DNA of 61,384 nucleotides from Roseitalea sp. (GCA_017642895.1 JAEPON010000022.1:1-61384), one strand, 5' to 3'. Positions 52,984-61,161 are shown, counted from the first letter of the stretch. A program made the numbers and translations. Notes: generated from the sequence alone by a model not told the origin.

Positions 52984-54365
52984 GCTGCGGCGCCTCCCCT
53001 GTCCATGATCATGTGTTGGTTTTCCTCAAGCCAAGGCTCCAGCCAGCGCGTGTGCACGGCGCTGGCGCGTACATCGTCGCTGCCAAGCAGCGCCTGAAAC
53101 AGGGGCGCGGTGGTCGGCAGGCCGGTGATCGACATCTCGCCCAGCGCCCGGCCGAGCCGGGCCATGGCGTGCTCGCGATCCTCGCCCCAGACGATCAGCT
53201 TGCCGAGCAGCGAATCGTAGAAGGGCGGGATCTGATAGCCGCGATAGAGCATATGGTCGAACCGCACGCCCGGGCCGTCCGGCAGCGTCAGTTCGGCGAT
53301 CTGGCCGGGGAACGGCATGAAATTGTTGGCCGGGTCCTCGGCGTTCAGACGCACCTCGATGGCATGGCCCTTCGCACGCAGATCGCCCTGGGACAGGCGC
53401 AGCCTTTCGCCGCCGGCGATGCGGATCATCTCGGCGACCAGATCGACGCCGCAGATCATTTCCGTCACCGGGTGCTCGACCTGGATGCGGGTGTTCATCT
53501 CGATGAAGTAATAATCGCCCGTCGCATCGTCATAGAGATATTCGATCGTGCCGGCGCCCGAATAGCCGACCGATTTGGCAAGCGCGACGGCGGAGGCGCA
53601 TAGCCCGTCGCGCACCTCCGGCTTCAGCGCCACCGACGGCGCCTCTTCCCAGACCTTCTGGCGGCGGCGTTGCAAGGAACATTCGCGCTCAAAGCAATGG
53701 ACCACATCGGTGCCGTCGCCGAGCACCTGCACCTCGATGTGCCGGGCCCGTTCGATGACTTTCTCCACATAAATGCCGCCATCGCCGAAGGCGGCGAGCG
53801 CCTCGGACGAGGCCTGCGGGGCGAGCGTTGCGAATTCGTCGGCGCTGTGCGCGATGCGGATGCCGCGCCCGCCGCCGCCGGCGGCCGCCTTGATCATCAC
53901 CGGAAAGCCCAGATCGACGGCGAGCGCTTTTGCCGCGTCCATGTCCTCGATCACGCCGTCGCTGCCCGGAACGGTCGGCACGCCGGCCTCCTGCGCCTGA
54001 CGGCGCGCGGCAGCCTTGTCGCCCATCAGCCGGATCGTGTCGCCGGACGGGCCGACAAAAGCCATGCCGGCCGCGACGACCGCATCGGCGAAGTCGGCAT
54101 TTTCAGCGAGGAAACCGTAACCGGGATGGATCGCATTGGCGCCCGCCGACTTGGCGGCGTCAAGGATCGCTTCGACATTGAGATAGGATTTGGCCGCCTG
54201 GGGCGGGCCGATATCGATCGCCCGATCGGCCAGTTGCACGGCGCGGCTGTCTGCATCGGCGGCGCTGTGCACCTGCACGGTCTCGATGCCCAGTTCACGC
54301 GCCGCGCGGATGATGCGCACCGCGATCTCGCCCCGGTTGGCGATGAGAAGCCTTTCGATCGGCAT
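52980..54365 (-). CDS. accC: Biotin carboxylase (AccC-type subunit)
   Basis: A 461-residue ATP-grasp enzyme that carboxylates biotin on a carrier with ATP and bicarbonate. Marks: LLIANRGEIAVRIIRAAREL, YGFLAENADFADAV, the ATP-grasp glycine loop KAAAGGGGRGIRI, HIEVQVLGDG, CSLQRRRQKVWEEAPS and EMNTRIQVEHPVTEMICGVD. It is paralogous to housekeeping AccC; its place between a biotin carrier and AHS1/AHS2 genes suggests a dedicated carboxylase that does not act in fatty-acid synthesis. Three bases separate it from the carrier gene. Confidence 0.93.
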   Translation of the reverse strand: MPIERLLIANRGEIAVRIIRAARELGIETVQVHSAADADSRAVQLADRAIDIGPPQAAKSYLNVEAILDAAKSAGANAIHPGYGFLAENADFADAVVAAGMAFVGPSGDTIRLMGDKAAARRQAQEAGVPTVPGSDGVIEDMDAAKALAVDLGFPVMIKAAAGGGGRGIRIAHSADEFATLAPQASSEALAAFGDGGIYVEKVIERARHIEVQVLGDGTDVVHCFERECSLQRRRQKVWEEAPSVALKPEVRDGLCASAVALAKSVGYSGAGTIEYLYDDATGDYYFIEMNTRIQVEHPVTEMICGVDLVAEMIRIAGGERLRLSQGDLRAKGHAIEVRLNAEDPANNFMPFPGQIAELTLPDGPGVRFDHMLYRGYQIPPFYDSLLGKLIVWGEDREHAMARLGRALGEMSITGLPTTAPLFQALLGSDDVRASAVHTRWLEPWLEENQHMIMDRGGAAA

Positions 54366-54368
54366 CGC

Positions 54369-54608
54369 TCAGTCCAGCTCGGCGAGCGGCTGGCCGGCCA
54401 TCACCGGCTCTTCATTGTCGAGCACGAAGGCCGTGATCGTGCCGTCCGCATCGGCCTTGACCTCATGAAACGTCTTCATCACCTCGACCAGACCGATCGT
54501 GTCGCCCTTGGCGACCGTGTCACCGACGTCCTTGAAGACCGGCTGGTCGGGCGCCGGCTTGCGGTAGAAGGTGCCGGGGATCGGCGAGCGGATTTCGTGT
54601 TTTGCCAT
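54369..54608 (-). CDS. Biotin/lipoyl carrier protein (BCCP-like)
   Basis: A 79-residue single biotinyl domain. The biotin attachment site is Lys45 in VEVMKTFHEV, where the more usual E-A/V-M-K-M has Thr after Lys. SPIPGTFYRKPAPDQP and the closing EPVMAGQPLAEL complete the domain. It lacks the Pro/Ala-rich N-terminal half of housekeeping AccB, so it is a minimal carrier fit for a small multi-subunit carboxylase. ATG 54608 is used because sequence upstream in frame is Arg/Ser-rich noise. Confidence 0.9.
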   Translation of the reverse strand: MAKHEIRSPIPGTFYRKPAPDQPVFKDVGDTVAKGDTIGLVEVMKTFHEVKADADGTITAFVLDNEEPVMAGQPLAELD

Positions 54609-54633
54609 GTGTGTCTCCCTTGATGGTCGCGGG

Positions 54634-55362
54634 TCAGGCCGCCTTGAGGGTGGATAGCGCGTCGCGGACGGCCGTGGCGATGGCCACCGCGTTGGGCGTG
54701 TCGGAATGAACGCAGATCGTCTCGGCGCGCACCGGCAGGCGCTTGCCGCCGACGGTGAGGTTGACGCCGTCGCGCACGGCGTTGATGGCGCGCTCGGCGG
54801 CAAGATCGGGCGCCACCGCCGCGTGCTCGCGTGTGATGATCAGGCGCCCGTCATCGGCATAATCGAGATCGGCGAAGAACTCGGCCTGGAACTCAAGGCC
54901 GCGTTCACCGAACACTTCTTCATGCAGCGTGCCGGCCAAACCGAGGATCGGAACGCCGAACGCTTCCGCCGCATCGGCGACCGCATCGGCAATGTGCCGT
55001 TCGCGGGCGGCCATGCCGTAGAGCGCACCATGCGGCTTGATGTGGCTCAGCTCCATGCCGGCGACATGCAGGAAGCCCATCAGCGCGCCGATCTGGTAGA
55101 TGATGATGTTGGCCATCTCGTCGCGCTCGATCTTCATCTCGCGCCGGCCGAAGCCGGGCAGATCGGGCAGCGAGACATGGGCGCCGACGCGCACATCGTG
55201 GCGCTTGGCGAGTTCGACCGTGGTGCGCATATGGTTGGGATCCGAGCCGTGGAAGCCGCAGGCGACGTTGGCCTGGGTGATGAAGGGCATGATCCCCTCA
55301 TCGTCGCCCATCCTGTAGAGGCCGAAGCTTTCGCCCATGTCGCAATTGATATCGACGTTCAT
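54634..55362 (-). CDS. pxpA: LamB/YcsF-family protein, 5-oxoprolinase subunit A
   Basis: A 242-residue protein with the clear LamB/YcsF signature: VDINCDMGESFGLYRMGDDE, ITQANVACGFHGSDPNHMRT, VRVGAHVSLPDLPGFGRREM, and HIKPHGALYGMAA. Bacterial PxpA acts with PxpBC in ATP-dependent 5-oxoproline cleavage. GGGGGACC lies just upstream of ATG 55362. It is the first metabolic gene after the ABC transporter genes, which links the imported compound to this enzyme set. Confidence 0.93.
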   Translation of the reverse strand: MNVDINCDMGESFGLYRMGDDEGIMPFITQANVACGFHGSDPNHMRTTVELAKRHDVRVGAHVSLPDLPGFGRREMKIERDEMANIIIYQIGALMGFLHVAGMELSHIKPHGALYGMAARERHIADAVADAAEAFGVPILGLAGTLHEEVFGERGLEFQAEFFADLDYADDGRLIITREHAAVAPDLAAERAINAVRDGVNLTVGGKRLPVRAETICVHSDTPNAVAIATAVRDALSTLKAA

Positions 55363-55374
55363 CGGTCCCCCCGG

Positions 55375-56403
55375 TCAGTCTTTCAGCGAGGCAACGTAGC
55401 GCAGGCGGATCTGGTCAGCGATGACCGCCAGGATCAGCAGCGCTCCGAGCACCACGGTCTGTAGATAGGATTCGATGCGGGCGAGGTTCATGCCGTTCTG
55501 CACAAGGCCGATGAACAGCGCGCCGAGCACCACGTTTTCAAGGCGCCCCACCCCGCCGCGCAGGCTGACGCCGGCGATCACACAGGCCGCGATCGATTCA
55601 AGCGGCATGGAAGCGCCGATATTGGCTTCGCCGGTATCAAGGCGCGCGGTCAGCAGCATGCCGGCGATGGCCGCGAAGGCCGCGCACAAGACATAGGTGA
55701 AGAACAGCGTGCCCCTGGTGTTGATGCCCGATAGGGAGGCGGCCTTCAGATTGCCGCCAACCGCATAGAAATAGCGGCCATAGGGCGTCTGGTAGAGAAA
55801 CACATAAAGCGCCGCCACAAGGCCGGCGGCAACCCAGACCGGCGCGGGAATGCCGAGCATGGTGCCGAAACCGAACACGTCGCCGAAAGCGACCGGCATG
55901 CCGTAGACCGGGACGCCGCCGGTCAGATAAAGCGCGATGCCGAAACCGACCGAGGCCATGCCGAGCGACATCATGAAGGGCGAAACGTTGAAGAAGGCAA
56001 CGCCGACGCCGTTGACGACGCCGATCATCGTGCCTGCGGTGATGCCGCCAAGGCAGCCCAGAAGGATCGCCAGCCAGACCATGTCGGGCGCCATCGCGTA
56101 GACCGAGGCCATCGTCATGGCCCCGACCACGGAGCTGATGGCAAGGATGGTGCCGACCGACAGGTCGAACCCGCCGGTCAGCAGCGCCAGCATCTGGCCG
56201 AGCGAGACGATCATCAGATAGACCGACTGGCGCAGCACGTTCATCAGGTTTCGGCCGGTCAGGAAGTTGTCCGACATCAGCGTGAAGACGATAATGGCGA
56301 TCACCAGCAGGAAAGGCAGAATGCCCAGCCGGACGAACAGGCGCTTGAGCATGTCCGAGGCGCTGCGGCGCGACGCGGTCGTGGTCGCGGCTTCGTCGGC
56401 CAT
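55375..56403 (-). CDS. Sugar-type ABC transporter permease (RbsC-like)
   Basis: A 342-residue inner-membrane permease with 8-10 helices of the RbsC/BPD_transp_2 family. LLTGGFDLSVGTILAISSVV, GVVNGVGVAFFNVSPFMMSL and the late IAACVIAGVSLRGGVGRLEN are characteristic. It would form the channel together with the ATPase and the TorT-like binding protein encoded just upstream. ATG 56403 shares a base with the ATPase stop; a GTG one codon earlier is the alternative. Confidence 0.92.
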   Translation of the reverse strand: MADEAATTTASRRSASDMLKRLFVRLGILPFLLVIAIIVFTLMSDNFLTGRNLMNVLRQSVYLMIVSLGQMLALLTGGFDLSVGTILAISSVVGAMTMASVYAMAPDMVWLAILLGCLGGITAGTMIGVVNGVGVAFFNVSPFMMSLGMASVGFGIALYLTGGVPVYGMPVAFGDVFGFGTMLGIPAPVWVAAGLVAALYVFLYQTPYGRYFYAVGGNLKAASLSGINTRGTLFFTYVLCAAFAAIAGMLLTARLDTGEANIGASMPLESIAACVIAGVSLRGGVGRLENVVLGALFIGLVQNGMNLARIESYLQTVVLGALLILAVIADQIRLRYVASLKD

Positions 56404-57947
56404 CACGCGGCCTCCCGCTCGAAGAAGTGGGACAAGACGTTTTCCTCCGTCAATTCGCTGGCCGGCAATTCGGCCTGAACGGCGCCGCGGTAGAACACAA
56501 AAGCGCGGTTCGACATGTGCAGGATTTCCGGCAGGTCGGACGAGATCAGCACGACGGCGACCCCCTGCCCGGCCAGCCCGGCAATGAATTCATAGATGGA
56601 GGCGCGCGTGCCGACATCGACGCCGACGGTCGGCTCGTCGAAGACGATCAGGTCGAAATCGCGCGTCAGCGAGCGGGCCAGCATCGCCTTTTGCTGGTTG
56701 CCGCCGGAAAAATGGTCGACGGCGCGCTCGACGCGGTTGGGCGACAGGTTGAGCCGGTCGGCCAGATCGCTGACCATCGCAACTTCGCCCGAACGGCTCA
56801 AAAACGGACCGTTGCGGACCTGCTTTGCGTCAAGCGCGGCCAATGACATGTTCTCGCGCACCGAGCGCATCATCATCAGCCCCTCGGTGCGGCGGTCGGC
56901 GGGCAGATAGAGAAAGCCGCGGCGGATGTTGGCGCCGGGTGATGCGCCATCGATCGGCTGGCCCTTGTAGGTCACCTGTCCCGCGCTGGCGGACCTTGCG
57001 CCGAAACAGGCCTGCATGGTCTCGGACTTGCCCGAGCCGACCAGCCCGGCAAAGCCGACGATCTCGCCGGCGCGGACGGTCAGCGAGACGTCGCGCACCG
57101 CATCGTCCGGCGTCGTCAGCCCCTCGACACGCAGCACTTCCTCGCCGGGCGTGAAACTGATCTTGGGGAAGATGGCACCGACCATGCGGCCGGTCATCAG
57201 GCGGACCAGTTCGTCCTCGGACGTGGTCTTGGCGTCGACCGTGTCGATATAACGGCCATCGCGCAACACCGTGATCCGGTCGCCGATGCGGCGGATCTCG
57301 GCCATGCGGTGGGTGATGTAGACAATGCCGACGCCGCGCGCGGTCAGTTCGCCGATCAGCTTGAAGAGCTGGTCGGTCTCGTGATTGGTCAGCGAGGCGG
57401 TCGGCTCATCGAGGATCAGCACCGACAGTTCGTCGCGAAACGCCTTGGCGATCTCGACCATCTGTTGTTCGGCGCGGGTCAGGTGATCGACCGTCTGGTC
57501 GGGCGCGATGTGAAAGCCCAGCTCATCGAGGATGGCCTCGGCCTCGCGGCGCAGGCGCTTCTTGTCCAAAAAGCCGTAGCGCGCATGCTCTGCGCCCAGA
57601 AACAGGTTCTCGGCCACCGTCATTTGCGGGATCAGCGAGAACTCCTGAAAGACCGCCGAAATGCCCAGTTCACGCGCCTCGTGCACCGAGCCCAGATGAG
57701 TGTCCTCGCCGCGCACCTTGATGGTGCCCGACGAGGGCTGGTTCGCGCCGGCAAGGATCGAGATCAGCGTCGACTTGCCCGCGCCGTTCTCGCCGAACAG
57801 CACATGCACCTCGCCGGGACGAAGCTCGAAATCGACGCCATCGAGCGCCCTGACGCCCGGATAGTCCTTGGAGACGGCGCGCGTCTTTATGAGTGGGCGC
57901 GCATCTTGAGCATGCGCGCCCGCGTCGTGATGCAGGGAGGTATTCAT
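56403..57947 (-). CDS. Sugar-type ABC transporter ATP-binding protein (RbsA-like)
   Basis: A 514-residue double-ATPase subunit of the RbsA/MglA class. The first half has Walker A GENGAGKSTLISILAG, signature LTRAEQQMVEIAKAF and Walker B LILDEPTASL. The second half has a degenerate Walker A (GLVGSGKSETMQACFG), the signature FSGGNQQKAMLARSL and Walker B LIVFDEPTVGVD. ATG 57947 is preferred over the GTG before it because AGGGAA lies at suitable spacing. It is 21 bases after the binding-protein gene. Confidence 0.94.
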   Translation of the reverse strand: MNTSLHHDAGAHAQDARPLIKTRAVSKDYPGVRALDGVDFELRPGEVHVLFGENGAGKSTLISILAGANQPSSGTIKVRGEDTHLGSVHEARELGISAVFQEFSLIPQMTVAENLFLGAEHARYGFLDKKRLRREAEAILDELGFHIAPDQTVDHLTRAEQQMVEIAKAFRDELSVLILDEPTASLTNHETDQLFKLIGELTARGVGIVYITHRMAEIRRIGDRITVLRDGRYIDTVDAKTTSEDELVRLMTGRMVGAIFPKISFTPGEEVLRVEGLTTPDDAVRDVSLTVRAGEIVGFAGLVGSGKSETMQACFGARSASAGQVTYKGQPIDGASPGANIRRGFLYLPADRRTEGLMMMRSVRENMSLAALDAKQVRNGPFLSRSGEVAMVSDLADRLNLSPNRVERAVDHFSGGNQQKAMLARSLTRDFDLIVFDEPTVGVDVGTRASIYEFIAGLAGQGVAVVLISSDLPEILHMSNRAFVFYRGAVQAELPASELTEENVLSHFFEREAA

Positions 57948-57968
57948 CACGGCGTTCCCTGATCCCGC

Positions 57969-59042
57969 TTATTCGACACGGAAGACCGGACGGAAACCGT
58001 CGGGCGCAAGCGTCGAGGACGGATCGAAGTCGGCATGGCTGTCCTGGGTCACCACATAGAGCGCCGGACCGACATGCTGCTCATACTCCTCGCCTTCCAG
58101 GATGCGCACGGCCTGGTCGATGGCAATGCGGCCCTGGATCACGGTCGAGTCCGTCGGTGCGGCCAGGATCTGGCCACGGCGGATGCCCTGGTCGACGCCC
58201 GGTGTATAGTAGTAGGAGACGACCTTGATCTGGTCGGTGAGCCCGCGGGCCCGCAGGATCGGCACCGCCGCCTCGGCCGTCACCGCCGTGCCGACGATAT
58301 AGTTGAGGTCCGGATGGGCTTCCAGCGTGTCCTCGACCAGCTTGGCCTGCGCTTCCTTGCCGGTGTCGCCATATTTGGTCTCGACCAGTTCGATCGCGCT
58401 GCCCGCGATGGCGCCGGTGAAGCCGGTATTGCCCGCTTCGACCCAGCCCGCGCCGGCGGGACCGGGGAACCAGGCCGCCTTCACCGCATCACTGCCCGCG
58501 GTGTGCTGTTCGGCCAGGAACGCGCCGGCCTTGGCGCCCATCTCACCAAACGAGACCAGCGATTTGGCCGACAGTTCGGGCGAGGACATGCCGTTGATGA
58601 CGTCGATCACCGGAATGTCGCGGCCGCGCACTTCGCCGACGATGTTGTTGAGCCCGTCAAACGAGATCGCGCCGATCACCACGGCGTCTGCACCCGCCGC
58701 CACGCAATCCTCGATCTGCGAGATCTGCGTGTTCAATTCGGTGTAGCCGCCCGCTTCGACGAGCTGCATCTTGACGCCCAGGCGCTTGGCCTCTTCGGAG
58801 ACGCCATAGTTGACGCCGAGCCAGTAGGCATCCTTCATGTGCGGGAAGGAGACACAGATTTCCCAAGGCTGGGACGCGGCTTCCAGCGGCGTGTAGTCAA
58901 GGCTCGAACGCGGGCTCGCCATGTCGAATGGCGGGTCCCAGCTCTCGACGGAATAGGGATACCAGTCTTCGGCCGACGCGACGCCGGTCGCGGCGACGGC
59001 AATCGCTGCCGAACACAATAGGGCTGTGAGTTTGGTGCTCAT
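57969..59042 (-). CDS. TorT-like periplasmic binding protein of an ABC transporter
   Basis: A 357-residue periplasmic protein with a signal peptide (TALLCSAAIAVAATGVASA, cleavage near residue 25). The mature start EDWYPYSVESWDPPFDM resembles the opening of TorT, the periplasmic sensor of the TMAO reductase system. The rest is a type I periplasmic binding fold (ADAVVIGAISFDGLNNIVGE, DIPVIDVINGMSSPEL). Here it stands first in an operon with RbsA/RbsC-type genes, so it is probably the ligand receptor of that transporter and not a TMAO sensor. GGAGG six bases before ATG 59042 fixes the start. Its ligand is unknown. Confidence 0.85.
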   Translation of the reverse strand: MSTKLTALLCSAAIAVAATGVASAEDWYPYSVESWDPPFDMASPRSSLDYTPLEAASQPWEICVSFPHMKDAYWLGVNYGVSEEAKRLGVKMQLVEAGGYTELNTQISQIEDCVAAGADAVVIGAISFDGLNNIVGEVRGRDIPVIDVINGMSSPELSAKSLVSFGEMGAKAGAFLAEQHTAGSDAVKAAWFPGPAGAGWVEAGNTGFTGAIAGSAIELVETKYGDTGKEAQAKLVEDTLEAHPDLNYIVGTAVTAEAAVPILRARGLTDQIKVVSYYYTPGVDQGIRRGQILAAPTDSTVIQGRIAIDQAVRILEGEEYEQHVGPALYVVTQDSHADFDPSSTLAPDGFRPVFRVE

Positions 59043-59396
59043 CAAACGCCTCCACTTCGTTTGTCAGATGGGCGGCGCGGGGCCGCGATGGCCGCCAAAC
59101 CGGGTGAGGCCGGACGGTGCTGAAACGTTAGGAGGCGGCAGCGGTCATTGTAAAATACGAATGTCGGCTATTGAAAATCTGTTTTCCTGATACCTGCCGT
59201 TTCGCTGGGCATCGACTGCCCCAGCGTGTCCCGGCCACGCATTTTGCCGGTCTTTAACCTGCAACCAATTGTTTTATGGCTCTATTATCGCTAGAAACCG
59301 AACAGGCTTCAGTGACCCGCCGGTCGATGACACCCGATCACTGCTTGGAGTTTGGGCATCATTCATCTGTTTTTTTAATGCAGGATATCGAGAAAA
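59043..59396. other. 354-base divergent regulatory region
   Basis: This lies between the binding-protein gene (minus) and the LysR gene (plus). It contains an inverted repeat GAAAA-tctg-TTTTC (59173-59186) in an AT-rich patch about 130 bases before the transporter operon, a reasonable operator candidate, and further AT-rich stretches near 59260-59290 and 59365-59390. No coding character was seen, and the promoters are not certain. A LysR protein usually binds such a gap to control both directions. Confidence 0.45.
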
Positions 59397-60368
59397 GTGA
59401 TTGAACCATCCCTGCGCCAGATCCGCTATTTCATCGCCGTGGCCAATGCGGGCCAGGTCTCGCGCGCGGCCAAGGACCTGAACGTGTCGCAATCGGCGGT
59501 GACAACCGCCATCAAGCAACTCGAAGACATTATCGGCGCATCCCTGTTCGAGCGCCATTCGGCCGGCGTGACGCTGACCTATGAGGGAAACCTGTTTCTC
59601 GATCATGCCGTGCACATTTCGGCGGCCGTCGACGAGGCGGTGCGGCTGCCGACGCGCATGCGCGACAATGTCACCGGCACGCTGCGCATGGCGATGACAT
59701 ACACCGTGGCCGGCTATTATGTGCCGCCCTTCGTTGCGCGCTTTGCCCGCAACTTTCCCAATGTCGACATCAAGATGACCGAGGCGCCGCGCGGCGAGAT
59801 CGAGGAAGGGCTGGTGACCGGCCAGTTCGATCTGGCCGTGATGCTGACCTCCAACATCGTCAATCAGGAGGGGATCGCCTTTGACACGCTGTTGCGCTCG
59901 CGGCGGCGGCTGTGGCTGCCCGCCCAGCATCCGCTTTTGATGAACCCGTCCATCTCGCTGCAGGATGTCGCCGAAGAGCCCTACATCATGCTGACGGTGG
60001 ACGAAGCGTCCAACACCGCCCAGCGCTACTGGAACCGGACGCGCTACCGCCCGAAGACCATATTCCGCACCTCGTCGGTGGAAGCGGTGCGCTCGATGGT
60101 CGCCAACGGCATGGGTGTCACGGTCCTGTCCGACATGGTCTACCGCCCCTGGTCGCTGGACGGGCGGCGGGTCGAGGTGGTGGCGCTGGCCGACCGGATT
60201 CCGAGCATGGATGTGGGGCTGGCCTGGGCGGCGGACGCGGACCTGGACGAAGCGGCGCGCGCCTTTGTCGACTTCATGCATCTGGGCATGGATGGCGACG
60301 AGCGGACGCCGGTGGCGCCGCAACTTCGCGCGAAAAGCGAGGACATTCCGGCAACATCCTCATATTGA
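59397..60368 (+). CDS. LysR-family transcriptional regulator
   Basis: A 323-residue LysR-type regulator. The winged helix-turn-helix occupies residues ~4-63 (LRQIRYFIAVANAGQVSRAA, LNVSQSAVTTAIKQLEDIIG), and the effector-binding domain begins near TGTLRMAMTYTVAGYYVPPF. The start is GTG 59397, which gives the typical LysR N-terminus. It is divergent from the TorT/Rbs/pxp operon and probably activates it in response to the imported compound or a breakdown product. Confidence 0.92.
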   Translation: MIEPSLRQIRYFIAVANAGQVSRAAKDLNVSQSAVTTAIKQLEDIIGASLFERHSAGVTLTYEGNLFLDHAVHISAAVDEAVRLPTRMRDNVTGTLRMAMTYTVAGYYVPPFVARFARNFPNVDIKMTEAPRGEIEEGLVTGQFDLAVMLTSNIVNQEGIAFDTLLRSRRRLWLPAQHPLLMNPSISLQDVAEEPYIMLTVDEASNTAQRYWNRTRYRPKTIFRTSSVEAVRSMVANGMGVTVLSDMVYRPWSLDGRRVEVVALADRIPSMDVGLAWAADADLDEAARAFVDFMHLGMDGDERTPVAPQLRAKSEDIPATSSY

Positions 60369-60373
60369 GATGG

Positions 60374-60395
60374 GAAAGGCTGGAGCGGATAGTGG
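60374..60395 (+). repeat. Partial copy of the tRNA-Gly 3' end (possible att remnant)
   Basis: GAAAGGCTGGAGCGGATAGTGG matches 61140-61161 at 20 of 22 positions, with the first 15 identical. The partner sequence is the encoded CCA, the acceptor strand and the start of the T arm of tRNA-Gly. The two copies are direct repeats flanking the toxin-antitoxin pair. Confidence 0.6.
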
Positions 60396-60464
60396 ATTGT
60401 TACGAGCCAACTCCCTGGAGGTCATGACACCTACCGGACGGCACCGGAGCCATATGATCGATTT

Positions 60465-60493
60465 TTGACCAAACTGTAGCTTAGTGCTACATA
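60465..60493 (+). promoter_or_regulatory. Promoter and operator of the toxin-antitoxin pair
   Basis: TTGACC (60465-60470) and TACATA (60488-60493) are 17 bases apart, a good sigma-70-type pair. A perfect inverted repeat TGTAGC-N5-GCTACA (60475-60491) covers the spacer and part of the -10, as expected for autorepression by the toxin-antitoxin complex. The -10 ends only five bases before ATG 60499, so the transcript may be leaderless. Confidence 0.68.
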
Positions 60494-60498
60494 ACGCC

Positions 60499-60747
60499 AT
60501 GAAGCCGATCACCTACCAGTCGGCCGCCCGCAAGGCGCTGCGCAAAATGCCGGCCAAAACGGCAAGACGCATTGTCGGCAAGATCGAAGCCTATGCGATC
60601 GACCCGGCTGCCCAAGCCAACAATGTCAAGGCGCTCAAGGGCACCGATGCGATCAGGCTCCGGGTCGGTGACTGGCGCGTGATCATGATCGATGGCGCGG
60701 TGATCGACGTGATCAGGATCGCACCGCGCGGATCGGCCTACCGATGA
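60499..60747 (+). CDS. RelE/HigB-type toxin
   Basis: An 82-residue basic protein of the RelE/ParE superfamily: ITYQSAARKALRKMPAKTAR, KALKGTDAIRLRVGDWRVIM and the closing VIRIAPRGSAYR are typical of ribosome-dependent mRNA interferases of the HigB/RelE group. Arg residues in RLRVGDWRVI and the terminal Arg/Tyr are candidate active-site residues. The toxin comes first, as in higBA operons. ATG 60499 is favoured over GTG 60484, which lies inside the operator. The frame extends four bases into the first possible start of the antitoxin. Confidence 0.82.
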   Translation: MKPITYQSAARKALRKMPAKTARRIVGKIEAYAIDPAAQANNVKALKGTDAIRLRVGDWRVIMIDGAVIDVIRIAPRGSAYR

Positions 60748-60755
60748 GGACCGTC

Positions 60756-61094
60756 ATGGATGACATGCACGATACCGTCACGATCCCTCGCGCCGAGTAT
60801 GAGGCGTTGATCGCCGCGCGCGAGGACCATGAAGACATGCGGGCCGTGGCCGACTATCTGGCCAACCCGCAAGAGGGCCTGCCGCACGCGTTGATGAAGC
60901 GGCTGATCGAGGGAGAGGGCCCGCTTGGCGTATACCGGCAGTGGCGCGGGCTCAACCAGTCATCGCTGGCAAGAGCCTCCGGCGTCAATCGTGTGCAGAT
61001 CGCCGACATCGAGGCAGGCCGAAGCACGGGCTCGGTCTCAACGCTCAAGAAACTGGCCGATGCGCTCGGCGTTACGATCGACGATCTGGTGTGA
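60756..61094 (+). CDS. XRE-family antitoxin (HigA-like)
   Basis: A 112-residue protein with a helix-turn-helix in its C-terminal half (YRQWRGLNQSSLARASGVNR, VQIADIEAGRSTGSVSTLKK, LADALGVTIDDLV). The N-terminal half, with IPRAEYEALIAAREDHEDMR, would wrap the toxin. ATG 60756 has GAGGA five bases upstream; ATG 60744, overlapping the toxin stop, is the alternative. It should bind the dyad at 60475-60491 and repress the pair. Confidence 0.85.
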   Translation: MDDMHDTVTIPRAEYEALIAAREDHEDMRAVADYLANPQEGLPHALMKRLIEGEGPLGVYRQWRGLNQSSLARASGVNRVQIADIEAGRSTGSVSTLKKLADALGVTIDDLV

Positions 61095-61139
61095 GACGGC
61101 GTGCTCAGGCCGGGCCTTGAATCAAGGTTGGCGAAGTCA

Positions 61140-61161
61140 GAAAGGCTGGAGCGGGTAGCGG
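61140..61161 (+). repeat. tRNA-Gly end copy of the direct repeat
   Basis: GAAAGGCTGGAGCGGGTAGCGG. It overlaps the 3' end of the tRNA-Gly gene and pairs with 60374-60395. Confidence 0.6.

Noticed and set aside
57969..59042. A TMAO respiration regulatory system based on the TorT-like protein
   Set aside because: No TorS, TorR or TorA gene is present and the neighbours are an ABC permease and ATPase.
61115..61127. CCTTGA-A-TCAAGG as a terminator after tRNA-Gly
   Set aside because: Stem is short, no T-run follows on the minus strand; it may be chance.
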